From Perkinsus marinus ATCC 50983 (taxonomy: Eukaryota > Perkinsozoa > Perkinsida > Perkinsidae), in NCBI RefSeq assembly GCF_000006405.1, contig NW_003202972.1, positions 1 to 27,471 on the forward strand: a DNA stretch of 27,471 nt, in the 5' to 3' direction. This document shows, one piece after another, positions 1 through 8,752 of this stretch. Within the stretch, counting starts at the first letter, position 1. Every line of letters starts with the position of its first letter. The position numbers and the translations under genes are program-made. The notes below the pieces were generated by a model, which ran no database searches, had not been told where the DNA came from, and saw nothing but the letters and a program-made list of their open reading frames with translations.

Positions 1-788
1 GGGAGGGCGGGGGTCCTTAGATAGCATGTTTCATTGGGCTGTGATACTGTGACACAGTAACTGCACAGTAACTGTGTAGACGACTTGTTCAATGATCTAT
101 TCCGAGTTTGAATAATGCCGGGTGGCGGGATCGAACTAGAATCTTTGGTGTGCAGTGGACACTGTCCACATGCAATAGGTGACGGTGATGACTGTTTGGC
201 CACGGTTTGACCGGGTTGAATCGACTTGCGCGGATTCTTCATTCAAGGAAGTACGACGGTCCGGTTGGTTTTTGGGTTTCTTTAAATGTCTTCGAGCACA
301 TCTGAATCGGAGCTCGTGACTCCGAACTAGTGACGTCACTGGTCATTGCGTTTTGCCGTATTCACTCGGCTAAATATCCTTGCCGGAACATGCTCTCTCC
401 TGCCCTCCATACCCGAGGAGCGCGGCCGCAGTTGCCGTCGTTTGGAAGCTCCCGAGAGGTTGTTCTCTCTACAAATTGCTGGTAGATCCGTTTGCAATGT
501 GGTTCATGATTCAAACAGAAAAGCAACCTGCTGGTCTCACTGAGGCTCACTCATGTCTTATGGTTCTAATCGCACGTGCAATTTTAACTCCACTGTGACT
601 TCGGTTGATCTTTGACATTGCTGATGCTCATTGGTAAAGCCGCAATGGGCATTTGATAACAATCACAACGATTATCTAGGTAGTCTAACGACTATCCATC
701 AGACATGACGATCGACTTCTGAATACAATCGACTACAAGTTAATCACATTTGTCTGACGGAAGTCGTGAGAAGATTCTCCAGGATAGT

Positions 789-861
789 ATCCTCGTACTT
801 CCAGTATTACTGGAAGTACGAGGATGATCCTGTTCTGTCAGAACAGTTCTGACGTCAGAAC
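789..861. repeat. Cluster of three adjacent palindromes
   Basis: Positions 789-806 and 808-825 are perfect 18-bp inverted arms separated by the single base 807, and short outer AGGAT/ATCCT blocks extend the stem. Immediately after, 831-845 is a 7+1+7 palindrome, and 846-861 is a perfect 16-bp palindrome with no spacer. As RNA or extruded DNA these would form consecutive hairpins. No coding sequence overlaps them. Arms of 18 bp are far beyond chance in a window of this size. Confidence 0.9.
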
Positions 862-1640
862 ATCATTAGTGTAGAAGTGACCAGCACTGATCAAGGCTTT
901 GAAGTAGGAGTATGCACTCATGACTTGTCTCACACAAGCTGTGTGTGGTCTGAGTCTTCATCGATATCGCCTAGTGGTTAGGGCGTTACTTTAATGAAAC
1001 ATCTAATCTCCGAGTTGTGGCAGGGGTCCTGCCGCAGGGCGTGTTTCGGCTCACGAGTGCCATCTGCGGAGGATGACACGCAAGGTACACTAAGGACATT
1101 CAGAATAGTAAGCTTCTATCGTAAACCACTGAAGCTTGCTACCTGGAGTGGTCCAAGGACCTACATTGGAGACCTCGGTTAAAAAAATATATACGCTTGA
1201 CACATATACTACTCCAGGTTGTCAAGACAGTCTGGCTTGTCTGACTAGCTTGGCATCTTGAAGGACTCAGGCTACCCTTGTGCCAGCAGCGATTGTGTCA
1301 ACCGCTGTCCCAAATCAGGCTTCGCCGAAAGATAACTCGCTGGCACGGTTTCAACCGCGGAGAGGCTACGCTTTTCCTAAGCAGGAAACTCAGCAGGAAA
1401 CGCTGGAAGGTAGAAGGAGCTCGGCAAAATTACACAAGACTTGATAGTCCGTAGTACAAAGACTCGGAAGTTATTCCCGTACTCCCACAATGAGCAAGGA
1501 ATTAGCTACAGATTAAAGGCAAACGAGATCCACTCTGTTCCTCACCGGAACAGAAGATAGACCGTCCCGGAGGTCACGTGAGACGGATGCCCGGAGAAGG
1601 ATTATGCGGGCGATCCAGGAGCACAATACACACACGTGGA

Positions 1641-1683
1641 ACGTGAAGGCAGGACACGTGATTCAAGTGTCCTGCCTTCACGT
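1641..1683. repeat. Perfect 17-bp inverted repeat
   Basis: Arms 1641-1657 and 1667-1683 are perfect complements with a 9-base loop at 1658-1666. Weaker outer pairing (GTGGA on the left, TCCAC on the right) extends the stem. It lies in gene-poor DNA about 550 bp upstream of the protease start. It could be a small mobile palindrome or a structured RNA; the sequence does not decide. Confidence 0.88.
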
Positions 1684-2227
1684 GACGTGAAAGTCCACAT
1701 CTGTATTGAGCTTCGGTCGGAGCACTGGTTGACTCGAGAGCCATAAGATGAATGAGCAGAAAAGTATATAGTTATCTAATTAGTCTCTCATGCCGAGTAT
1801 CTTGTGGCGGTTTCAACGAAGATACGTTGGTCTGGCGCTTGTCTTCCTGCGATAGCACAAACAACATCACATTGGGGAGTGTGCGCCAATGTTGGTCGCC
1901 CTTGGTTTGATTGCCGCTGGGGGCGGAAGGAGGAGGCGACAAGGTGCGAGCCCGCTTAGTTCGGGTTCTACTAGCAACTCCAGACATGGTTGGAAGGGAA
2001 GTACGTACTAAGACAGCAGCAAACAGAGAGTGTAGTGAAGTAGGCAAGACAAATAGAGAGAGTAGTAATATTGCACGTACTCAAGACAAATGGATACGCA
2101 GGTACGCAAGCACAACTGGCGCAAGCTAGCTGATTCGCATGCGTGCCGCACAAAAGCAAAGAAGCATCAGCATTCGCCCAAGTTGTGCGATAAATCGGCT
2201 ACGTTGAGATCAAAAATATTGACCGGA

Positions 2228-3352
2228 ATGCATTCTCCTATGTCTGTGCGACTGCTCGCCTTGATCAATGTATTTGACGTGTTGAACGTCTCCCGAGGAG
2301 AAACTCTCAAGCTCGATGTGAAGTACCAAGATATTCCCAAAGGGCACTTTGGATTGTATCATACTCTGGTCGACGAGAATGGCCAGGAGCTACATGCTCT
2401 TGTTGACACTGGAACGAGTTTCTCTTTCTTCATCTGGAAGGATTGGTACGAGTGGGCCAGTGGACACCCCTGCAGTATTTGTCCCATGGGGTGTTACGCA
2501 TGCTCGGAGCCTTGCCTTGTGGGTAAAGTGACGAGAACTCTCACTTTCGAGGACAAATACATGGTGAAAATTTTTCAGCACAAATCGAAACTAACCATGG
2601 GTCAGGTGTCGGAGATCCTCACTTTCGGGCTGATATTCGATCAGAAACCTCCCGTCAGTAAAGCTCCTCCGACTAACTTGATGGGTCTTGGCTATGATGG
2701 AGGTGATGTGAACTTCCCGTCTCTGATGACGCAGTTGCGATCATCAAAAACTGTAACGAGCGGGATCATTGCTCTCTACTTGTATCCTCCTGCTGATCCT
2801 AACAAGGCATCCGCTGATGGAGGCCTGCTCCTGGGTGGAGGCGATCCTGCATTATATGAGGGTGCCTTGAGGTATGTCGACTTCTCTACGGACAAACATT
2901 ATATGGTCAATATTGACAAGCTACAAGTCGGTGATGGACATACAACTCTTGGAATCAACATGAACCTAGATCTCGACACCGGCGCCAACTTTCTATACGT
3001 CCCAACATTATACTTTAAAAGTCTCATCAAGGAGATTGGAGCTCAAGCTGATAACGCTGCGGGTAAGCATGTCCCCTTCTACCCAGTGAACGAGCACCGG
3101 TATTTCCCTTGCCAGTACATGAGCAAGTTGCCACCGTTGAGGTTTTATTTGGGTCCTCAGGGCACAACTCCATTCACGATGACATACACGAACTATGCCT
3201 TGAACCAACATGGTATCTGTGAACTCCTCATCGTTCAAAATTTGAAGAATGATTGGAGTTTCCCCGATCGTATGCTGATTGGTAATTATTTTGAGTTCGA
3301 CCCTACTCTTAAACGAGTCGGAATCGGCAAGTTGAAACCACGATCTCTATAA
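2228..3352 (+). CDS. Pepsin-like aspartic protease (family A1), copy 1
   Basis: This is an intact single-exon pepsin-fold endopeptidase. The frame is open from 2090, but residues before the ATG at 2228 are basic and unlike a leader. From 2228 (or the ATG at 2240) a short hydrophobic signal peptide, SVRLLALINVFDV, follows, so I start there. The two catalytic Asp motifs are DTGT (Asp codon 2405-2407) and DTGA (Asp codon 2975-2977), about 190 codons apart as in bilobed A1 enzymes. The first is DTGT, a common variant of the DTGS found in copy 2. A five-Cys cluster of pattern CxxCxxxCxxCxxxC follows the first motif at about 2470-2513 and is shared with copy 2. About 374 residues is a normal length, and no obvious propeptide is seen. 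It is probably secreted or vacuolar. It is intronless, unlike nearly every other gene here. The family call is firm; the substrate is unknown. Confidence 0.93.
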   Translation: MHSPMSVRLLALINVFDVLNVSRGETLKLDVKYQDIPKGHFGLYHTLVDENGQELHALVDTGTSFSFFIWKDWYEWASGHPCSICPMGCYACSEPCLVGKVTRTLTFEDKYMVKIFQHKSKLTMGQVSEILTFGLIFDQKPPVSKAPPTNLMGLGYDGGDVNFPSLMTQLRSSKTVTSGIIALYLYPPADPNKASADGGLLLGGGDPALYEGALRYVDFSTDKHYMVNIDKLQVGDGHTTLGINMNLDLDTGANFLYVPTLYFKSLIKEIGAQADNAAGKHVPFYPVNEHRYFPCQYMSKLPPLRFYLGPQGTTPFTMTYTNYALNQHGICELLIVQNLKNDWSFPDRMLIGNYFEFDPTLKRVGIGKLKPRSL

Positions 3353-4289
3353 ACAATTACGTTATTTCGAGGTCTTCAGAATCCACGGTCTACCGCAGCA
3401 TGGACTTCATCATCGTTGGTTACTCTACGACCGCTCCCGTGAGAAGAGTTTCGACTGGATTCACAATTTTAATAGCATGATTCCACATATGATATTCAGA
3501 AGAATGCTACTCGGCGAAACATTCGTTTCATCGAGAGATTTTTTATTAGGCAAGCGAGCGCGCTGTCCGCGGATTACGATTAATCTTACACATTGGAGCT
3601 TCTTGAGTTCATCATGAGTGCATCCCATTTCCGAACAAGGAACTAACTTTGGCCGCTAAGCTTCGGCGACGAGCTCTAAGTGGAGAATGAAAGATTCAGA
3701 GGACTCCTCGGTGCGGAACGATTAAACTCCTAGTAAGAGTGGCATTATGAGACGTTCACATCTCTAACAAGTTGGAAGTCAAATCCTACAGCCAGACATT
3801 TTCCATAGGAAGAGCCACTCAGAGCACGATAGTGATTTCAGTGGAATCAATCCACTCAGCTTCAAAACGAAGCCCTCACTCACTTACTGCATCGCATCAA
3901 CTGGTGTCAATTAACACGTGACTGGCGAATGTAGTACATTCAATGTACAAATGGCAAACGACTCACAACGCGACACGGAAGGGTGTGGTTATTGACAACA
4001 ATGAGCATGCAAATATCATTTCTGTGACGGGCTGATAACGTAGAGGAAATATCCCTATCATCGTCATGAAGAAATTGCTCACATCTCAGTCGTCTCGGTA
4101 TCTCTGTACATTCCGCGGTTTACGATGTTGCTAATCTGTTTGCGATCATTGTCTATCTCGGCGTGCCGGAGGGCCCATGCGACCTCTCGAGAGTCCCTGG
4201 CAACAAAACAAAAAGCTGCAACATTGTGTCAGTGTCTCCACGGAAGAAATCCTCGTGTCGAGTGAAAGGCTCACAAACTGAACCTCGGT
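3353..4289. other. Intergenic, nothing recognised
   Basis: No open frame of convincing composition was found on either strand. A 6+1+6 palindrome lies at 3928-3940. The 3' end of the protease mRNA must lie at the left edge, but no polyadenylation signal is recognisable with confidence. Minus-strand coding-like sequence just right of 4264 is possible but unproven. Confidence 0.5.
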
Positions 4290-4463
4290 GCAGTACCCAC
4301 AATACTGAAGTATATGTTTACTTTCTCACTAATTATAGGAGTTTATTTACGAATTCGGGAAGAAGTGTTCAGGAACCAATAAGAATTTGCCGAAACGTCC
4401 TCAAAAGTTTTCGTATTGTCACCGACACACGTAGTTGACCATGCGCATATTTTCCCACACTGC
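4290..4463 (+). mobile_element. Introner-like TIR element, copy A
   Basis: This is a near full-length copy (174 bp). It opens with GCAGTA and ends with TTTTCCCACACTGC, forming the terminal inverted repeat. Internally it carries the family's conserved blocks: the ACGAATTCGGG block, the ATTGTCACCGACACACGTAG block and the 3' TTGACCATGCGCATAT block. No clear target duplication is visible. The element is on the plus strand, while the only coding-like sequence touching it is on the minus strand. Confidence 0.82.
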
Positions 4464-4690
4464 ATACGAACTTTAAAAACTCTGTGCCCGTAGCATTCAA
4501 CCGCTCTGCATCAGCATCGATGTCTTCCCGTTTCCCCTTCAATTCGGGCAAATCGAATATTTCCGAGGGAGCGTGAAGGAACTGACGATCACGAATACTT
4601 CTCGACTCTGATATTTGTCGAGTCCTTATCGTATTTGTCGAGCATTGATACCCTTTGTCGAGCTCGAATACATCGTCCTTATTTAGGTCA
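4464..4690 (-). CDS. Possible exon of an unidentified minus-strand gene
   Basis: On the minus strand an open frame from about 4690 down to 4470 has a charged, protein-like composition, including IFDLPELKGKREDIDADAER, and runs into a GTATGC donor next to element A. Nothing in it matches a family I know. An imperfect triple repeat of TTGTCGAG lies at about 4615-4662, inside the frame. It may be a real exon of a coiled protein or decayed coding sequence. The open frame continues into the repeat, so the apparent C-terminus from 4463 downward is not genuine. Confidence 0.3.
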
Positions 4691-5786
4691 GTCTTTCCTG
4701 TAGTAGCTTGTCGGCTCCTAATGGAACGCGTAACCGAGCAGCTTAGCTCGTACCCTACTAGGAAGTTCCCCCAGGAGCGGTAATAGTAGGCAGACCCGAT
4801 CGTGGGTCGAACGAGGCGTCGTCTGGATGAGGCGGCGCTCGATGGAGGAAATGTCTGACAACGATCTAATATATCGCAGTGATTACTGATCGAATGCGAA
4901 ATTCGGCGACCCATTCTGTCACCAAAATTCGAGTAATCTCCGCCAAGGCTAGCAGGAAGCTGTTCTATTGTTATACTCAGTCTATTCCTCCAAAATAGTG
5001 ACGCTCTGGGCAGTGTTATAAGCGAATGACAACTGTGGTGTAGGGAGGCTCAACGGGTGACTCTTGGGATCAGTATCACATTTCCGTATCATTTTTTTTT
5101 CATTTATTATCAATTTTTGCTTTCATCACTAGCTTACATATACTCTCGAAGTATCGGTTGCTCTTATAGCGTACTACTTCAGGTTGCCATCACTTTATTA
5201 TGGGCACAAAATAGACTATGCATAACATCATTAAATAGTCTGTTCAATGACGTTAATAACGTTCTATTCAGCATAGAACATGTCAGGCTGGATGAAAAGC
5301 CAGAGTAACGAGTTCGCAGATGAGCACACAGTCGTTCTCACCGCAGTAGGGAGGCCTTTGCTTTCACTTCTGTTGTCATCGGTTCGGCAGAGCTAACGCT
5401 TCCGAGAGTGGCAACTTGCAGTAGCGAGAGGTGAAGTACGAGTACGATGAACACTTGATAATTGCTGATACACGCGATTGAGGTTGGGTAACTCGATTCA
5501 ACCCAGGACGGGCAACACTGTCTGCTCATTCCGCCCGTCGATACATGCCGTAGAGTTCGAACAGACCCGGGTTCGAATCCACCCCCCGGAAACTCAATAA
5601 TAGCACACGAATGAAAATAAACTGGGTTCCAGCAATGTTGAAACATAAAGGCTGAATGCTGAAAAATCCCTACAGTGAATGAAATCACCGAAAGGGAAAC
5701 GAGTGCCGAAGCAGCCGCATGAGCTTCCTCCTCAATGCGCGTCTCCACGAAGATCTTTACACAACACTAAAAATCTTCCGCGTGCG
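4691..5786. other. Intergenic, no supported gene
   Basis: There are short open frames on both strands, but none with convincing composition plus splice signals. A T-arm-like string (GGGTTCGAATCC) occurs at about 5568-5579 without a full tRNA cloverleaf. The right edge lies just 3' of the stop codon of the minus-strand RRM gene. Confidence 0.45.
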
Positions 5787-7372
5787 TTAAGAGTCACTCC
5801 TTACTGACTCGACCGAAATTGAGGGAGGTCCAACCTTGTCCACTCCGCTAATCACTCCGTTATTGGCGGTGATTTGCGTCTGGTGTGGTATGAAGTGCTT
5901 CCCCCACTCCTTTATCGAATCGCACATGACCATTTCTCCCTCGCCAAGCGCTGTCTTGAATTTCTCCAAGGTCTCGCCCGACTCATTACAACGGCCAATA
6001 AATGCCGCTAAAGTCTCAGCGGGATTAGCAGCGCCAACGGTTGTAGCCTCCCTAGGGGTGCCCGAGTGGTCAGGGAAATCTTCATCGTTGCTGAGGCTGT
6101 ACACGAATTCATCATATTCGCGGAAAACATTTTCCAAATGCTGTTGAGCGCTGAGAGTTGTGCTGACAGTCACTGATGGCAGCCGTAGAGGATCTTGTGG
6201 TAGAGAGGGAGCCTCTTGGTCTGGGAAACGGTGCTCACCGCCTTCTGAGTGATCAATAGGCGAAATATAGACAGGGATGAGTACCCACCTGAAGGCTCAT
6301 TCAACTGCTCTGAAGTAGCGATGGGTACGGTTGCCCTCCTATGCTGAGAACAAAGCAGTTCGCCATCGAGAGAACCAGGTTCAAATAAGGGCCCGGGCAT
6401 TTCACCCCAACGTACCGTGGTGGCCTCTGCCGGAGTTTTTTCGGTGGTTCGACCCACACCTTGTACTGACCGCAGTACCTCCAAACGACATGTATGCGGA
6501 GATTATTTCCCTCGAGCTCACCCTCCGAAATTTATTCGCAACTCGGGTGTCGTAGAAGGTGACAGTTGTTGCCAAAGTGTCGGAGTGAAGGGTAGGCTCC
6601 GATGTGAGCTGGCCGTTAATAAGCTCTCTAAAATGCGTTATTTTCATGAAACATGAAAAGGGCGAAATTACGCGTGCTTACATATCGCCGAATTTCTCGC
6701 AGCAATTCAGCGTTTCACCAACTTTCCATCGTAAATTGCCGACATCAGCTTCCCCAGATGCACCCACGTTAGAGCGAGCTCTCTCTTGGAGGGAGATGTG
6801 GGAGATGCTGATGCTCACGGGCTCGCCAGTGCCATTGGGGTCCACTGCGACCACCTGGTCGGGGTAAGGGGCACTGATGAGAGATTGGAGACATCTACCT
6901 TTGGACTGAGGCTGGTAACATCCTTTAGGCGGTCCACGGCCAAGAGCGGAGCCCGACTGTCAAAATACCTAAGAATAAATGCTTTAATGGTATGAGCTGC
7001 TGCTCTCTAGCTGACAACCCAAGTTCAAGTCGCAGCACCTCCTCCCCCAACTTACGTGATGCGCGCGGTACTTTCGCTCGATAAATCCGAACCGAACATC
7101 CCCGAGAGATCAACCGCTCCAATATCTCCGAAAGTGTCGAAGTAAGAACAAAGCGCCGCTGCCGAGACCGGGGCGTTTAAACCTGTGCGAAAACGTCAAG
7201 AAACACCGGTTATACTTGCGACCGATGATCACAAACAGGAAAATCAGGTACTATTCCGAAGCTCTACGAACGAAATCGACACGACTGGAATGCTCAACCA
7301 CACAGTATCACGAGGAGGCGAGAATTCTCCAGCGAGCTCAAACAGAATTTGACCAAACGGGTCGGACGAATA
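5787..7372 (-). CDS. Tandem RRM-like RNA-binding protein, Mei2-like (5' end unresolved)
   Basis: Seven exons read on the minus strand: 7372-7252, 7182-7056, 6968-6899, 6854-6682, 6627-6522, 6478-6289 and 6244-5787 (TAA). All junctions are GT-AG and phase-consistent, and the exons total 415 codons including the stop. Introns are 69, 87, 44, 54, 43 and 44 bp. The first RRM-like unit runs from SFVELRNSLNAPVSAAAL through YFDTFGDIGAVDLSG to TYFDSRAPLLAVDRLKDV. The second runs from about PVSISISHIS through CCEKFGDIELI to TVTFYDTRVANKFRRVL. The paired YFD-SRA and FYD-TRVA strand-helix junctions are what recall Mei2-like proteins; no third Mei2-type RRM is seen. The C-terminal roughly 180 residues are acidic and low in motifs. 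Probable role is mRNA binding. Further 5' exons probably lie in 7400-7600, where coding-like frames exist but the joins are ambiguous. The domain call is good; the family name is tentative. Confidence 0.75.
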
Positions 7373-7932
7373 CTATCTCTCTATCGCCAATGTATCTTCC
7401 GAACCCGCATGTGCTCTATCCACAGCCCCCATTCGAATTCCTTCACGATATTGCCCTGATTCGTCGCAGAAGCTGTTCAAGTAGGTGGGCTACTGCTGAT
7501 TCACTGGTAGAGAGAAAATTCCCCAGCCCGGTGGACAAATCGCAATGTAGACTTCTGTATAGCTGCAACAACCACAGCCCTCACTACCAAGTATAAGGTC
7601 CTTCCTCGAGCTGGTCATTCTCCGGAATGTGTTGAAAAAGTATTAACGTCACCCAAAGTGAGCCGTGGGAAAAGGTCTGGGCGTTTTTACACGGGCGAAA
7701 ACGTCCTTAACTGGAAGTTTTTCCCCACTCTATAGACTTGTGGCGCGTTTTCGAACTATGTCACTCAAGTTTCCTAGTTGTATTCAGGCAATCTGAATCT
7801 TTCCTTTCGTACTCGTGAAATTGGGACATTCAACTTCCCCCCCTTTTCCAGTGTGAACACACCTGGCCTGCCGCTCAATACGATGCTTCCGTCGCGACCA
7901 GGGGAATGCTCACATGCCGCCCTTTTTGCTAG
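7373..7932. other. Divergent 5' region between minus RRM gene and plus gene
   Basis: The region 7400-7600 contains competing open frames in three minus-strand phases, one of which probably holds missing 5' exons of the RRM gene. From about 7600 to 7840 no frame looks coding. The stretch sits between a minus-strand and a plus-strand gene, so it likely contains both start regions. A plus-strand coding-like string (SVNTPGLPLNTM) begins near 7850 and may be an exon of the next gene. A short C-run lies near 7840. Confidence 0.4.
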
Positions 7933-8052
7933 CTATCGTCCACTGGGAGAATAACGGTGGACTGTGATGATGGATTATCATTCGTTCGCTTCGCTCCGCC
8001 AGCACACAATGTGATTTTGGACGCAATAGCAGCTGGCGTGTCGCCTACCCTA
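7933..8052 (+). CDS. Exon of an unidentified plus-strand gene
   Basis: A 40-codon open exon has good composition, starting LSSTGRITVDCDDGL and ending AAGVSPTL. It is bounded by an acceptor TTTTTGCTAG at 7923-7932 and a donor GTGTTG at 8053, which is also the start of repeat copy B. The exon keeps phase 0 at both ends. Upstream sequence from about 7850 may continue the gene. A short frame at about 8286-8332 ending in TAA could be a terminal exon, but its phase does not match a direct join. No family was recognised. The antisense frame is less protein-like. Confidence 0.45.
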
Positions 8053-8190
8053 GTGTTGGAGGAATATGTGTTCGCTTTCCTCAGCTTAGTTCAGGTGTTT
8101 CCTCCCTTATTAAAGAGGCTTATATACAAATTCGGGTAGAAATGGGTCTCAGAAATCAACATTAATTTCCCCGAAATTCCTCACACATTG
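8053..8190 (+). mobile_element. Introner-like element, copy B, 3'-decayed
   Basis: The 5' half matches the family well (GTGTTGGAGGAATATGTG, then the CTTTCCTCAGCT block and the AAATTCGGGTAGAAATG block). The 3' half after about 8165 is degenerate and lacks the conserved hairpin and the right inverted repeat. It starts exactly where the exon 7933-8052 ends, so the element appears to provide the donor GT of an intron. Confidence 0.65.
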
Positions 8191-8542
8191 TTAATCTGCA
8201 TGCTCTATTGTGTGTACCCGAGTACATCGCATGCGTGCGTGTGCTGCAATGCAGATGTTCTCTTGAATGACTAGGGGAACGCAAGATTCAGATGAGCTGC
8301 TGTTGACGATAGAGTATATACAGCTCAAATAACTGTTGTACAGCCATAAAGTCTGTTATGGTGTCAGCTATAGACTATACCGAGAAGAGCAAGAGAGGAA
8401 GATATAAAGTCAACTATGAATACTTATCAACAACACGCGCGGCTCCATAACTTTGCACGCATGTACAAGTGGAAGTCGTTCTTATTGTCGGGGGGATGAG
8501 TCTAGCACTTGTTAGTTCGTTCTTTCCTGACTCCTTGTCTAC

Positions 8543-8612
8543 CGTGTTGGTAAATCCATCATAAAAATTTCTATATTGTCACCGACATATGCAGTTGAAC
8601 ATGTGCATAGTT
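8543..8612 (+). mobile_element. Internally deleted copy of the introner-like element
   Basis: A GTGTTGG remnant of the left end is followed closely by the right-end blocks ATTGTCACCGACATATGCAG and TTGAACATGTGCATAG. The middle of the element is missing and the right inverted repeat has decayed. It lies in the region just upstream of the long coiled-coil gene. Confidence 0.5.
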
Positions 8613-8752
8613 TTACTAGTTTTTATTAGTGCAACAGCTTCCTACGAGCTGTTTCACACGATTAAGCTCAAGAGCAGACGTGGAAATGAGTTCATCTCGA
8701 GTGGTGGTTGTGCTTGCTACGATGGGTCCTACTGCAGCATATACTCCTTCCT

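Larger units (their letters stand above)
1..2089. other. Gene-poor region, no supported CDS
   Basis: I find no reading frame here with convincing protein-like composition or phase-consistent splicing. Short open frames exist on both strands, for example around 1772-2129, but they overlap each other and resemble nothing. The stretch does hold several perfect inverted repeats: 46-58 (6-bp arms around one base), 155-169 (7-bp arms around one base), 789-861 and 1641-1683, the last two listed separately. A tRNA-D-arm-like string at about 969-987 lacks a matching T arm. Confidence 0.5.

Noticed and set aside
961-1060. A complete tRNA gene
   Set aside because: A D-arm-like string is present, but the anticodon stem and T arm do not pair.
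4369-4914. A long minus-strand open frame of 181 codons
   Set aside because: Its last third is simply the antisense of repeat copy A; only the middle looks protein-like, so just 4464-4690 is listed as a weak exon.
6344-6405. A possible 62-bp intron in the RRM gene
   Set aside because: The exon reads straight through in the correct frame from 6478 to 6289, and removing this segment is not needed.
6925-7122. A leucine-rich minus-strand frame (ERLISRG...)
   Set aside because: It is a shadow: another minus-strand frame in the same place gives the RRM core YFDTFGDIGAVDLSG and joins in phase to neighbouring exons.
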